A stretch of 64,000 bases of DNA, taken from contig NZ_OBDO01000004.1 of NCBI RefSeq assembly GCF_900215145.1, positions 248,001-312,000 on the forward strand, written 5' to 3'. The translations under genes and the position numbers were made by a program. Below the pieces are notes generated by a model. It had not been told where the DNA came from, did no database searches, and saw only the letters and a program-made list of their open reading frames with translations. Within the stretch, counting starts at the first letter, position 1. Every line of letters starts with the position of its first letter. Below are positions 52,290 to 61,984 of this stretch, in pieces. This DNA is from Geodermatophilus sabuli. Lineage in GTDB: Bacteria; Actinomycetota; Actinomycetes; Mycobacteriales; Geodermatophilaceae.

Positions 52290-52604
52290 GGCACCCAGCA
52301 GCAGGAAGACATCTGAACGACTCCAGCGACCAGCCGAGTTCGTGCCCCGGGGAGCGAAGGAGACACCTCGTGAAGTCCGTCGCGCACCCGAGCGAGCCGT
52401 CATGGATGCCGACGCTGGTTCTGCGTGCTCCACGCGACCAGCCCAACGGCATCACACCTGTCCACGACCCGGTCAGCGCCTCGACGGCGTGTCCACGACT
52501 CGAGGAGAGCCGAGTGTTCGACACCCGCCTGTCCGACGAGCAGGTGCACCCGACGAAGACCGACTCCTCGGCAGCCCCGAGCTGCCATTCCTCCGGAGGT
52601 CACC
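52290..52604. other. Intergenic gap, nothing supported
   Basis: No gene, hairpin or operator is evident. The last 15 bases carry CGGAGGT, the ribosome-binding site for the TTG start of the permease. Confidence 0.5.
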
Positions 52605-54095
52605 TTGGCCACCATCTCTGACCCGCCCCCGACCTCCTCACCGACGGCCACCCCCGTCGGCGGTCACTCGCCGTCACACCGGCTCGAGGGACGGTTGGGT
52701 GCCGGCTCGATCGTCTTCATGGTGGTCGCCGCAGCCGCACCGCTGACCGTCATCGCGGGATCGGTGCCGATCGGCATCGCCGCGGGCAACGGCGCCGGAT
52801 ACCCCGCGATGTACGTCGTGGCCGCCGTCGTGCTGGCGTTCTTCGCGGTGGGGTTCACCGCGATGACCCGGCACGTCCCCAACGCCGGCGCCTTCTACTC
52901 CTACGTCGGCACCGGCCTGGGTCGCGGGGCGGGGCTGGGGAGCGCGCTGATCGCGCTGATCAGCTACATCACCGTGCAGGGCGCGGTGTACGGGTACATC
53001 GGGTTCCTCATCGACGACCTGGTCACCGGGTACGGCGGGCCGACGGTGCCGTGGTGGGTGTGGACCCTCCTCGTGCTGGTCGTCACCGGCGTGCTCGGCT
53101 ACCGGCACATCGAGCTGTCGAGCAAGGTGCTCGGCGTCCTGCTGATCGCCGAGGTCGCCATCGTCCTGGTCCTGGACGCCGCCGTGATCGGCCAGGGCGG
53201 TGGACCCGAAGGACTCTCGACGGCGTTCCTGACGCCGAGCGACGTCCTCTCCGGAGCCCCGGGCATCGGCCTGATGTTCGCCATCGCCGGCTTCATCGGC
53301 TTCGAGGCGACGGCGATCTTCCGGGACGAGGCGCGCGACCCCGAGCGCACGATCCCCCGGGCCACGTACGCCGCCCTGCTGATCATCGGCGTCTTCTACA
53401 CCCTCTCAGCCTGGGCGATCGTCAGCGCCTGGGGCGACAGCCGGATCGTCGAGGAGTCGGCCGCCGACCCGGGCGGCATCGTCGTGACGACCGCCGCGGA
53501 CTTCGTGGGGACGGCGGCCGCGGACATCATGCTCGTGCTCTTCGTCACCAGCCTGTTCGCCGCCATCCTGTCCTTCCACAACGTGTTGGCTCGGTACTTC
53601 TTCTCGCTGGGCAACACCGGCGTCCTGCACGTCGCCTGCGGACGCAGCCACCCCAGGCACGCCTCACCGCACGTGGCGTCGCTGGTGACGTCGGTGGTCG
53701 GCGCGGTGCTGATGGTGGTCTGCGCGATCGCGGGGCTGGACCCGGTGCTGGAGATCTTCACCTGGCTCGCCGGCATCGCGAGCGTCGGCATCGTCCTGCT
53801 CATGGCCCTCGCCTGCCTGGCGGTGCTGGTGTTCTTCCGGCGCACGGGCGTCGACCGGCGTCCGTGGCAGACGGTCATCGCGCCCGCCCTCGGGGTGGTC
53901 GGGCTCTCCCTCATCCTGGTCCTGCTCGTGAAGAACCTGGCGCTGCTGATGGGCGGGTCCACCCCGCTCGGCGTCGGCGTCGGTGTGCTGCTGGCCGTCG
54001 CGCTGGCCGCTGGCTGGTTGCTGGCCCGGGCCCGCCCCCAGGCGGCGCAGAACCTGACCCGCGCCACGCCCGCTGACGAAGCTCCCCTGATCTGA
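52605..54095 (+). CDS. APC-superfamily amino acid/amine permease
   Basis: The start is a TTG with GGAGGT 5 nt upstream; the longer open frame from 52425 encodes a basic Pro/Arg-rich leader without a ribosome-binding site. 496 residues, about 12 TM segments. The first helix, AGSIVFMVVAAAAPLTVIAG, and GFIGFEATAIFRDEARDPERTIPRA-type TM6 region are typical of the APC family. It lies 29 bp upstream of the copper amine oxidase and most likely imports the amine substrate. Confidence 0.85.
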   Translation: MATISDPPPTSSPTATPVGGHSPSHRLEGRLGAGSIVFMVVAAAAPLTVIAGSVPIGIAAGNGAGYPAMYVVAAVVLAFFAVGFTAMTRHVPNAGAFYSYVGTGLGRGAGLGSALIALISYITVQGAVYGYIGFLIDDLVTGYGGPTVPWWVWTLLVLVVTGVLGYRHIELSSKVLGVLLIAEVAIVLVLDAAVIGQGGGPEGLSTAFLTPSDVLSGAPGIGLMFAIAGFIGFEATAIFRDEARDPERTIPRATYAALLIIGVFYTLSAWAIVSAWGDSRIVEESAADPGGIVVTTAADFVGTAAADIMLVLFVTSLFAAILSFHNVLARYFFSLGNTGVLHVACGRSHPRHASPHVASLVTSVVGAVLMVVCAIAGLDPVLEIFTWLAGIASVGIVLLMALACLAVLVFFRRTGVDRRPWQTVIAPALGVVGLSLILVLLVKNLALLMGGSTPLGVGVGVLLAVALAAGWLLARARPQAAQNLTRATPADEAPLI

Positions 54096-54124
54096 CCCAC
54101 CCACCGCACGAACCGGAGGACGAG

Positions 54125-56041
54125 ATGACTCTCACCGCACCGAGCACCACCGTCAGCCACCCGCTGTCCCGGCTCACCGCCGAGGAGATCACCGCCGTGA
54201 GCACGATCGTGCGCGACGCCGGCCTGGTGAAGGAGAGCAGCAAGTTCGTCTACATGGGCCTGGAGGAGCCGCACAAGCGCGACGTCCTGGCCTGGTCCCC
54301 CGGTCAGCCGGTCGAGCGGCGGGTGCGTGCGCTGCTGCTCGACCGGGCCACCGGCAACGGCCGCGACCTGACCGTCTCGATCACCGGTGCAGCGGTGGTC
54401 AGGGACGACGAGATCGACGGGGTCGCCGACGGACAGGTCCCGATCCTCGACGCCGAGTTCGAGGCGATCGAGCCGATCCTCGCCGCCGACGAGCGCTGGG
54501 TCGCCGCCATGGCCAAGCGCGGCCTGGACGTCGCGAACGTGCGTGCGGTTCCGCTGTCGGCCGGCTCCTACTTCCCCGACGAGACCGGCGACCGGGTCGT
54601 GCGGGTGCTCGGCTTCCACCAGGCCGACCCGGCCGACCTGCCGTGGGCGCACCCGGTGGACGGCGTCGTCGCCTACGTCGACATCACCCGCGGCGTCACC
54701 ACGGCGGTGCACGACCACTTCGACCTGCCGGTGCCCGCCGAGCGCGCCGACCTCGACCAGGCCACCCACCCGCACCCGGTGCGCGACCTCAAGCCCATCG
54801 AGATCACCCAGCCCGAGGGCCCCAGCTTCACCGTCGACGACGACGTCGTCCGCTGGGCCGGGTGGGAGTTCCGGGTCGGCTTCGACGCCCGGGAGGGCCT
54901 GGTCCTCCACCAGCTGTCCATCGACGGCCGCTCGGTGGTGCACCGCGCCTCGATCGCCGAGATGGTCGTGCCCTACGCCGACCCCTCCCCGGTGCGGTTC
55001 TGGCAGAACTACTTCGACGTCGGCGAGTACCTCTTCGCCCGCTACAGCAACCCTCTCGAGCTGGGCTGCGACTGCCTCGGCGAGATCCACTACTTCGACG
55101 GCACCCTGGCTGACGAGGACGGCGCGCCGCGGGTGATCCGCAACGCCATCTGCCTCCACGAGGAGGACTACGGCGTCGGCTGGAAGCACACCGACCTGTT
55201 CAACGGCATGGCCGAGACCCGCCGCTCCCGCCGGCTGGTGATCAGCTTCTTCACCACCGTCGGCAACTACGACTACGGCTTCTACTGGTACCTCTACACC
55301 GACGGCACCATCCAGCTGGAGAGCAAGGCGACGGGCATCGTGTTCACCTCTGCCTACCGCGGCGAGGACCACCCCTACGCCACCGAGGTCGCCCCGGGGC
55401 TGGGTGCGCCGTTCCACCAGCACCTGTTCTCCGCGCGGCTGGACATGGCCGTCGACGGCACCGGCAACACCGTGCACGAGGTGGAGGCCGTCCGCATGCC
55501 CATGGGTGAGGCCAATCCGTACGGCAACGCGTTCATGAAGCGGTCGACGCCGCTGACGCGGGAGTCCGAGGCACAGCGGCTCGGGGACGCCACGGTCGGA
55601 CGGGTCTGGCACGTGGTCAACCCGTCGAAGACCAACCGGCTCGGCCAGCCGGTCGGCTACGCGCTGCACCCGCAGAACTCCCCCGTGCTGCTGGCCGACG
55701 ACCAGTCGTCGATCCACCAGCGGGCGACCTTCTCCACCAAGAGCCTGTGGGTCACCGCCTACGACCCCGCCGAGCGCTATCCGGCCGGCGACTTCGTCAA
55801 CCAGCACCCCGGCGAGGGCGGGCTGCCGACCTTCGTCGCCGACGACGCCCCGCTGGAGGACACCGACGTCGTCCTGTGGCACACCTTCGGGCTGACCCAC
55901 TTCCCGCGGCCCGAGGACTGGCCGGTCATGCCCACCGACTACACCGGGTTCACCCTCAAGCCGGTCGGCTTCTTCGACCGCAACCCGGCGCTTGGCGTGC
56001 CCCAGTCCACGTCTACGCACTGCTCCTCGCACGACTCGTGA
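54125..56041 (+). CDS. Copper amine oxidase (primary-amine oxidase, AGAO-like)
   Basis: A 638-residue quinoprotein. The topaquinone precursor is Y382 in G-N-Y382-D-Y; copper ligands are H431, H433 (H-Q-H-L-F) and H592 (L-T-H-F-P); the catalytic base is D298 in NYFD. These numbers coincide with those of the Arthrobacter phenylethylamine oxidase, so the N-terminal start at 54125 (GGAGGAC upstream) is very likely right. The enzyme converts primary amines, oxygen and water to aldehyde, ammonia and peroxide. No signal peptide is present. It is coupled to the upstream permease and followed by a strong terminator, so these two form one transcription unit. Confidence 0.92.
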   Translation: MTLTAPSTTVSHPLSRLTAEEITAVSTIVRDAGLVKESSKFVYMGLEEPHKRDVLAWSPGQPVERRVRALLLDRATGNGRDLTVSITGAAVVRDDEIDGVADGQVPILDAEFEAIEPILAADERWVAAMAKRGLDVANVRAVPLSAGSYFPDETGDRVVRVLGFHQADPADLPWAHPVDGVVAYVDITRGVTTAVHDHFDLPVPAERADLDQATHPHPVRDLKPIEITQPEGPSFTVDDDVVRWAGWEFRVGFDAREGLVLHQLSIDGRSVVHRASIAEMVVPYADPSPVRFWQNYFDVGEYLFARYSNPLELGCDCLGEIHYFDGTLADEDGAPRVIRNAICLHEEDYGVGWKHTDLFNGMAETRRSRRLVISFFTTVGNYDYGFYWYLYTDGTIQLESKATGIVFTSAYRGEDHPYATEVAPGLGAPFHQHLFSARLDMAVDGTGNTVHEVEAVRMPMGEANPYGNAFMKRSTPLTRESEAQRLGDATVGRVWHVVNPSKTNRLGQPVGYALHPQNSPVLLADDQSSIHQRATFSTKSLWVTAYDPAERYPAGDFVNQHPGEGGLPTFVADDAPLEDTDVVLWHTFGLTHFPRPEDWPVMPTDYTGFTLKPVGFFDRNPALGVPQSTSTHCSSHDS

Positions 56042-56056
56042 CACCGGCGGTCCTCA

Positions 56057-56085
56057 CCCCAGCCCGGGTTCGTCCCGGGCTGGGG
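56057..56085 (+). terminator. Hairpin terminator after the amine oxidase
   Basis: A perfect 12-bp stem (56057-56068 with 56074-56085) with a 5-nt loop starts 16 bp after the stop codon. Confidence 0.75.
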
Positions 56086-56344
56086 CGAGCGCGGCGGTGC
56101 CGGCCGTGACCTCGGCGGTCGTACAACTCGTGCAGGTGACGAGCACGGCGCTCGGTTAGCTCGCCATGGCGGGATGACGTTGGCCTGCCCTCCCTGTGCA
56201 CAGCACCTGGGCGACGTCGCGCCTCCACCCGGCGACAGACGCATGTCCGGTCGAGCCGGGCCTGGCCCAGTGGGCGGATCTGCCCATTGTCCGCGGTCAC
56301 AGGTCGTCGCTTGGCTCCCTCTGTCAAGCGCACGAGGAGGACCC

Positions 56345-56701
56345 ATGCGAGACAGGCAGTCAGAGGTCTATGAACTGTTCGACAGGGGCGCTCGGAAGCG
56401 CACGGCCGCCCTGGTCACCGACGCGGTCATCGCCGAGCACGAGGCCAACCCCGCCGGGCCGCACAGCGACGCGCTGCAGCGAGTGCTGCGTTACATGCGC
56501 CGAGCCCCGCTGCCGGGCAAGTACGTCATCGTTGCCGTGCGGCCCTGGCATGAGTACCGGATCGCCACGCTGACCGGGGTGCACGGTGAGGCGCCGCCCG
56601 TCCTCGACGACGGCCCCTGGGCCACGGAGCAGGAGGCGATGCACGCGGTCTTCCTGCGGCGGGTGGCCGACTTGCGCAAGGCCGTCGAGGGAGCTGCGTG
56701 A
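56345..56701 (+). CDS. dmfA1: N,N-dimethylformamidase, small (alpha) subunit
   Basis: The ATG has GAGGAGG 4 nt upstream. 118 residues, mostly helical (ALVTDAVIAEHEANP, ALQRVLRYMRRAP) with a strand GKYVIVAVRPWHEYRIATLTG. Size, sequence style and the overlap (TGATG) with the large-subunit gene fit the small subunit of N,N-dimethylformamidase, which stabilises the large subunit in the (alpha-beta)2 enzyme. Alone its sequence would not be recognisable to me; the call rests on position. Confidence 0.75.
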   Translation: MRDRQSEVYELFDRGARKRTAALVTDAVIAEHEANPAGPHSDALQRVLRYMRRAPLPGKYVIVAVRPWHEYRIATLTGVHGEAPPVLDDGPWATEQEAMHAVFLRRVADLRKAVEGAA

Positions 56702-58983
56702 TGGTCGACGTGCCGCGCCCTGTGATCACCGGTTACGCCGACCGGTTCTCGGTCGCGCCCGGCGAGACGGTGGAGTTCAAGATCAGCTGCGATGAGCCCG
56801 GGGAGTTCCAGGCCGAGGTCGTGAGGCTGCGGAACGGCGACACCAACCCGGCCGGTCCCGGCTTCCTCGAGACGGTGATCGACACAGCGGCCAACGGTCG
56901 CTACCCGGGCCGAAAGCAGGAGATCCACCCCGGCTCAGCTGTCCTCGTCCAGGACGGTGGAGGCCTCGCTCTCGGCGCAACCGGAGCGCTTCACGTGTAC
57001 GCGCAACCAACCACCCCGGCGGTGGACGGCCAGACGCTGCTCTCCCGATGGGACGAGGCGACTCGAACCGGCTGGTGGCTGGGGCTGGTGGGCGGAAGGC
57101 TGACCCTCCGGCTGGGGGACGGGACGGTGGTGCACGAGACCTCCGCTGACGCCCCCCTGCTGCCCTGGATCTGGTATTCCGTCACCGCCAGCTGGGCTGG
57201 TGGCACGACAGAAGTAGGCGCCGTACCGACGCTCACCGCGACCAACAGCCTGTGGAGCCCGGCCATCGGCCTGGCGACGCCGACGGGCGCATCGGGTACC
57301 GGTGCCCCCGTACCCGGCAGCCCCGAGGTCCCGACCGTCCTCGCCGCCGGTTGGGACACCGCGCGCGGTGTCACCCGAGGACACCTGAACGGCAAGCTCG
57401 ACTCGCCCGCCGTCTTCGGCGGTCCGCTCGACGGCGCCGCGCGTGAGGCACTGGCTCGCGGCGAGCGTCCCGCCATCGACGTCCTCGCCCGCTACGACTT
57501 CGGCGCAGACATCGGCCCGGCCGGCGTTCCCTCGGACCGCTGTTCGGACATCGGGCCGAACGGCTGGCACGGCGTCTGCCACAACGCCCCCTACCGCGCC
57601 ATGACGGGGTGGAACTGGAGCGGGGAGGAGGAGAACTACCGGCACGCCCCGGAGCAGTACGGGGCGATCCACTTCACCGACGATGCGCTCGAGGACGCCG
57701 GCTGGACCACCGACGTCCGCCTGACGGTCCCCGACGACCTGCACAGCGGCGTCTACGCCTTGCGGACGAGGCTGGGCGACTCCGTGGACCACATCCCCTT
57801 CTGGGTGCTGCCGCCCCGCGGCACGGCGACCGAGAAGGTCCTCCTGCTGTTCCCCACCGCCAGCTACCTCGCCTACGCGAACGACCACATCGTCCCCGAC
57901 GTGCCCGTCGCGCAGTCGATCCTCGGGCACACCTCGGTGATGGCAGCAGCGGACCTGCACCTCCTGGAACACCCCGAGTACGGCCTGTCCACGTACGACC
58001 ACCACAACGACGGCAGCGGCGTGGCACACACCAGTCGGCTGCGGCCCATCACGACGATGCGTCCGGGACACCGGCACACGACCGGCTCCCTGTGGCAGTT
58101 CCCCGCCGACCTGCACCTGGTCGACTGGCTGACCGGCGTCGGCCTCGACTTCGACGTGGCCACCGACGAGGACCTCGACGCCGAGGGCGTGGAACTGCTG
58201 TCCCGGTACTCCGTCGTGCTCACCGGTACACACCCGGAGTACTACTCCGCACGGATGCTCGACGCGTGGGAGACCTATCTCGGCACCGGCGGCCGCGGGA
58301 TGTACCTGGGCGCCAACGGCTTCTACTGGGTGACCAGCTTCCACCCGGACAAGCCGCACCTCGTCGAGGTCCGCAAGGGTGAGGGGGGATGCCGTGCATG
58401 GCAGGCCCGCCCGGGGGAACTGCACATGGCCTTCACCCCGGAGCGCGGCGGGATCTGGCGCAACCGCGGCCGAGCGCCGCAGAAGCTCTTCGGTGTCGGC
58501 TTCACCACCGAGGGCATGGACCGCTCCTCCGCCTACGACACCCTGGCCGACTTCGCCTCCCCGCACGGGGCTTTCATCGTCGAGGGCTGCGCCGGGGCCA
58601 CCGTCATCGGAGACCACGGCTTGGTGGGCGGGGGCGCTGCCGGTCACGAGTGCGACCGGTACGACCTCACGTTGGGTACTCCGCCGAACGCCCTCCTGCT
58701 TGCCACGAGCGCCGGCAGGCACTCGGACAACTACCCGCTGGTGGCCGAGGACATCTACTTCCCCTTCGACGGACTGGGGGGAACGGACAACTTCCAGGTG
58801 CGCGCCGACATCGTCTACATGACGACGGCGAACGGGGGCGGGGTCTTCTCCACCGGATCCATCGCCTGGTCGGGCAGCCTCGCGCACAACGGCTACGACA
58901 ACGACATCTCACGGATCACCGGCAACGTCCTGCGCCGCTTTCTCGACCCCACGCCACTGGAGCCCCTGCCGTCGGACGCTTGA
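56701..58983 (+). CDS. dmfA2: N,N-dimethylformamidase, large (beta) subunit
   Basis: A 760-residue protein starting at the ATG that overlaps the dmfA1 stop by one base; a GTG one codon earlier is an alternative. The first 230 residues are beta-sandwich (VSVAPGE-like start, a LamG-type domain with WWLGLVGGRLTLRLGDG). The C-terminal part is the catalytic domain: ASYLAYAND (Y389, Y392), LSTYDHHNDGSG (Y432), TGTHPEYYS (H511, E513) and LGANGFYW. As I recall, the known enzyme has a mononuclear iron bound by two tyrosines and a glutamate, which these residues can supply. It hydrolyses dimethylformamide to dimethylamine and formate; related amides may be used. Confidence 0.88.
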   Translation: MVDVPRPVITGYADRFSVAPGETVEFKISCDEPGEFQAEVVRLRNGDTNPAGPGFLETVIDTAANGRYPGRKQEIHPGSAVLVQDGGGLALGATGALHVYAQPTTPAVDGQTLLSRWDEATRTGWWLGLVGGRLTLRLGDGTVVHETSADAPLLPWIWYSVTASWAGGTTEVGAVPTLTATNSLWSPAIGLATPTGASGTGAPVPGSPEVPTVLAAGWDTARGVTRGHLNGKLDSPAVFGGPLDGAAREALARGERPAIDVLARYDFGADIGPAGVPSDRCSDIGPNGWHGVCHNAPYRAMTGWNWSGEEENYRHAPEQYGAIHFTDDALEDAGWTTDVRLTVPDDLHSGVYALRTRLGDSVDHIPFWVLPPRGTATEKVLLLFPTASYLAYANDHIVPDVPVAQSILGHTSVMAAADLHLLEHPEYGLSTYDHHNDGSGVAHTSRLRPITTMRPGHRHTTGSLWQFPADLHLVDWLTGVGLDFDVATDEDLDAEGVELLSRYSVVLTGTHPEYYSARMLDAWETYLGTGGRGMYLGANGFYWVTSFHPDKPHLVEVRKGEGGCRAWQARPGELHMAFTPERGGIWRNRGRAPQKLFGVGFTTEGMDRSSAYDTLADFASPHGAFIVEGCAGATVIGDHGLVGGGAAGHECDRYDLTLGTPPNALLLATSAGRHSDNYPLVAEDIYFPFDGLGGTDNFQVRADIVYMTTANGGGVFSTGSIAWSGSLAHNGYDNDISRITGNVLRRFLDPTPLEPLPSDA

Positions 58984-59086
58984 GGCCTGTCTCGAGGTCG
59001 CGCGGGGCGGGTCCCGATGTCGCGGCCGGGGAGCAGGCGAGGCCCCAGGTGCCTGACGTGAGCGCGCCGCGTCCTTGCTAGGCCGA

Positions 59087-59131
59087 GTGGTGGTGGGAAG
59101 ACTGTCCCTCCGGCAGTCCTTCCACCACCAC
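59087..59131. promoter_or_regulatory. Long imperfect inverted repeat before the LuxR-type gene
   Basis: Arms of 18 bp (59087-59104 and 59114-59131) match at 16 positions around a 9-nt loop. It ends 4 bp before the presumed GTG start. It could end the dmfA1A2 transcript (about 100 bp after its stop) or act as an operator; if it is a terminator, the LuxR-type gene may start further in. Confidence 0.5.
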
Positions 59132-59135
59132 CGAG

Positions 59136-60146
59136 GTGCTGCGAGTGCACGACGCCAGGCTCCCCCTCGCACTCCGCATCGCCTCCGCGGTGATCGAGTC
59201 CACCTCACCACGGTCGGCCGCTACTGCCCTCCTCGAACAGATCTGTGATCACACGCCCGTCCTGGCGGCCTCGGTGATGAGCTTCAATCCGATCACCGGC
59301 CAGCACACCGTGCTCTCCTCGACCGGCTACCGGCTGGAGGTGCTCGACTTCCTCAGGTCTCCTGCATTCCTGCAGGACGACGTCGGATACCAGCAACTCG
59401 TCCGGCGTCCTGATGGCGGCGCGCTGGGCTGGCGAGACGTTCCCGGGGACTACGGGCAGAGCCCATCGGCCGTCCGGGTGTTCCGGCCGGCCGGCTACTC
59501 CGGAGGGGCGACGGCGCGGCTGTTGACCACCGACGGGCGCTACACCGGCGATCTGCACCTGAGCTGCGACGATCCCGATCGACCGACCCTGGACGTCCTG
59601 CAGGCCCTGCGGTCGGTGGTCTCGGTCATGGCGGTGACCACCGATGCCACCCGGCGCCTGAGCGATGTCCTGTCCTACGTCGACGCGGAGGTCAGCGCGG
59701 CGGTGGTCACGGCATGGGCCGGGATCGTGCCCATCCCGGGACGCGCTGTTCCCGCGCTCCTCCATGACCGGTCCGACGTCGTGCTCTGCGTCATGGCCTG
59801 GCGCACCCGCGGCCAGCCGACCAGCCGGGCGCTGTTCTACATGCCGCGCGGGACCGCGGGTCTCCAGATCGAACTGATCGCGGTACCAGGCGGCAGCCTG
59901 GTGATCGAGCATCCGGCACCTCCCTCGTACGGCCTGACCGCTCGAGAAGTGGAGATCTTGACGTTCGTCAGCGACGGGATGCTGAACGTCTCCATCGCCC
60001 GCCGGCTGGAGATCAGCGAACGGACCGTCGCTCACCACGTGGAGCACCTGCTGGGGAAGCTCGGGGTTCGGAGCCGCACCGCCGCCGCACGCATCGCGAT
60101 CGAGTACGGCCTGCGTCTGCTACCGGGCTGTCCGGGACCGACCTGA
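59136..60146 (+). CDS. LuxR-family regulator, probable regulator of the dmf genes
   Basis: A 336-residue protein. The C-terminal 65 residues are a LuxR helix-turn-helix: [37 protein letters not shown] and [22 protein letters not shown]. The N-terminal 190 residues look like a GAF-type sensor ([37 protein letters not shown]). The GTG at 59136 lacks a good ribosome-binding site and abuts a hairpin; the GTG at 59145 is an alternative. Same strand and position after dmfA2 suggest it controls amide use. A similar GAF-LuxR pairing is common beside catabolic genes in actinobacteria. Confidence 0.75.
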   Translation: MLRVHDARLPLALRIASAVIESTSPRSAATALLEQICDHTPVLAASVMSFNPITGQHTVLSSTGYRLEVLDFLRSPAFLQDDVGYQQLVRRPDGGALGWRDVPGDYGQSPSAVRVFRPAGYSGGATARLLTTDGRYTGDLHLSCDDPDRPTLDVLQALRSVVSVMAVTTDATRRLSDVLSYVDAEVSAAVVTAWAGIVPIPGRAVPALLHDRSDVVLCVMAWRTRGQPTSRALFYMPRGTAGLQIELIAVPGGSLVIEHPAPPSYGLTAREVEILTFVSDGMLNVSIARRLEISERTVAHHVEHLLGKLGVRSRTAAARIAIEYGLRLLPGCPGPT

Positions 60147-60169
60147 CGGTGCCGTCGAGCGGCCGGCAG

Positions 60170-60736
60170 GCGCGCTCACCCCATGGCCGATGGACGACGA
60201 CCGGGACAAGAGGCGCCGACCCCCAGGGACGTGCCGGCTGCGCTCGCCGCCGCCGCGCCGGCGCAGCTCGAGGGCCAGGTCGGGCACGATCCGGGCGCCG
60301 CTCATCCCGATCGGGTGGCCGAGGGCGATGGCGCCGCCGTTGGGGTTGACCTGCTGCGGGTCGATGCCGCGCTCGCGGGTGGAGACGACGGCCACGGCGG
60401 CGAAGGCCTCGTTGAGCTCGATCAGGTCCAGTTCCTGGGGGGCAATGCCCTCACCCCGCAGGCCTTCTGGATGGCCCGGGACGCCTGGGTCTGCAGCGTG
60501 GCGTCTGGGCCGGCGACGACGCCGTGCGCGCCGATCTCCGCCAGTGGCGTGAGGCCCAGCTCGTCGGCCTCCTCCGCGCTCATGACCACGACCGCGCAGG
60601 CGCCGTCGGAGATCTGCGACGCCGTCCCTGGGGTGATCGTGCCGTCCTTGGCGAAGGCCAGCTTGAGCTTCGCCAGGGTCTCGACGGTCGTGTCGGTGCG
60701 GATGCCCTCGGACGTCCGCGCCAGCAGGAAGAACAC
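60170..60736 (-). pseudogene. Decayed thiolase (acetyl-CoA acetyltransferase) C-terminal half
   Basis: One minus-strand frame (from 60736) gives [37 protein letters not shown] and [14 protein letters not shown]. Another gives [21 protein letters not shown] and [21 protein letters not shown]. Both are diagnostic of thiolase II, including the NEAF and GHP motifs. The final CxGGG box is scrambled by a further shift and the N-terminal half with the nucleophilic cysteine is missing. It is a relic. Confidence 0.8.
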
Positions 60737-60826
60737 GGGACCCAGGGCGACCCAATGGTGGTCACACCACCGCCGGAACGCGCAGCGATCAGAGAGGCGC
60801 GTCCTTCATCCGCGGTGTTGGTGGGC

Positions 60827-61156
60827 TTACTCGTCCTCGGAGATGCCCTTCATCGCCTTCCATCCGTGCGTGACGCCGCCGCCGGCGCGCAGGGCAGCCG
60901 CGACCATGACCGCTTCGGCCACATCGGCCTTGGATGCACCGGCCTTCACGGCGCGCTTGGCATGGTCCTCGATGCAGAAGGGGCACTGCGTCGTCACCGC
61001 GACGCCGACCGCGATCAGCTCACGGGTGGCCAGATCCAGGTTGCCGGTGTTCTTGGTGAACACGGCCTTGTCGAAGCCGAAGAACGCCGACACCATCTCC
61101 GGCGCGGCCTCCTTGATGTCGGCCATGAACTTCGCCTCCTCGTTGTGCGAATGCAT
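60827..61156 (-). CDS. Carboxymuconolactone decarboxylase-family (AhpD-like) protein
   Basis: A 109-residue helical protein with the family core ELIAVGVAVTTQCPFCIEDHAKRAVKAGA; the redox pair is C58-P-F-C61 with H65 nearby, as in AhpD. Such proteins reduce peroxides or act as thiol-disulfide relays. AGGAAGGGG lies upstream of the ATG. A palindrome of the ATACC-GGTAT type about 75 bp upstream may bind a CsoR/CstR-like regulator, which would fit a redox or persulfide stress role. It stands alone in its transcript. Confidence 0.85.
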   Translation of the reverse strand: MHSHNEEAKFMADIKEAAPEMVSAFFGFDKAVFTKNTGNLDLATRELIAVGVAVTTQCPFCIEDHAKRAVKAGASKADVAEAVMVAAALRAGGGVTHGWKAMKGISEDE

Positions 61157-61230
61157 CCACTACCCCTTCCTGGTTGGTGTCGTGCTCTCTCCGGAACGGC
61201 CTGGAGGAGCACCGGCAGCACATCGAGCTT

Positions 61231-61247
61231 ATACCCCCACCCGGTAT
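61231..61247. promoter_or_regulatory. CsoR/CstR-like operator candidate
   Basis: ATACCCCCACCCGGTAT: inverted ATACC/GGTAT arms, related in pattern to the two sites before the MFS gene at 48.1 kb. It lies 75 bp upstream of the minus-strand start at 61156. Confidence 0.45.
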
Positions 61248-61984
61248 CCGCCACCTGTGGCCGAGAACGGCGGATCCGCACGGGGCCGCCGTCGGTGCTG
61301 GGCCGGCGGCCGCGGCCGTTCGAACCGCGTTGCTGTACCGGCCGCTGTATCGCTCCCAGTCACTCCGACGCGTCACGCAACGCGGTCCGGCCGGACATCA
61401 CGTCCCGCCTGGCTCGACAGCGGTCCCCGGGACCATGCGCGACACCACGCCGGGCGAAGGCGAGAGCGAGGGCCGTGGCCGCCGCGCCAGTCAGGCCGAT
61501 GCCCAACAGCGCGGCGACCGGTGCGGTTCAGCAGACCGTGCAGGCCGTGGCAGCCGCGGCGACCACACCACTCCGGGATCCGACAAGGCGGGAAGCCACA
61601 TGCGCTGACGCCAGGCCTCCACGCGACCGGGGCGACGGCCGCGACGTCCCCGAGGCCGGTCGGGTCGGTAAGTCACGGCCGCCTGACCCCGGCGACGTAC
61701 GGAGCTCCCGTTCCATCGGTGCCGACGAGCTGCCCGCCGGACACGACCGCTGGTCAGGCACGGTCGACCGGCGATTCCTGGCGAGGGCAGCAGCCTCCGT
61801 CTCAAGGCACGCGACCGGTCGTGCTCCCTACCACCAGATCTGCTTGGCCGGCTCCGCCGATCCGGTACTGGAGGGCCAGCACGGCGGCGTAACCTTCGTG
61901 CGCTACGTGCACCAGGGGCCACAGCTGAGAGGTGGCCGGCCCCTTCGAGCCTCCCTCGCTCGCCAAGCGACGAACGGAGAAGCC
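61248..61984. other. Gap with a minus-strand gene relic
   Basis: The minus strand at about 61600-61440 encodes VVAAAATACTVC, then a TGA (61530-61528), then TAPVAALLGIGLTGAAATALALAFARRG. This looks like a small membrane protein with a CC pair whose second cysteine codon is TGA. It is followed at 61376-61325 by MTRRSDWERYSGRYSNAV, the motif also found near 47.4 kb. No intact gene is supported, and the plus strand holds none before 61985. Confidence 0.4.

Noticed and set aside
60524-61984. Long N-terminal extension of the Tat-exported MBL hydrolase frame
   Set aside because: Extension overlaps the thiolase relic and AhpD-like gene with Arg-rich sequence and would bury the Tat signal; GTG at 61985 has a good ribosome-binding site.
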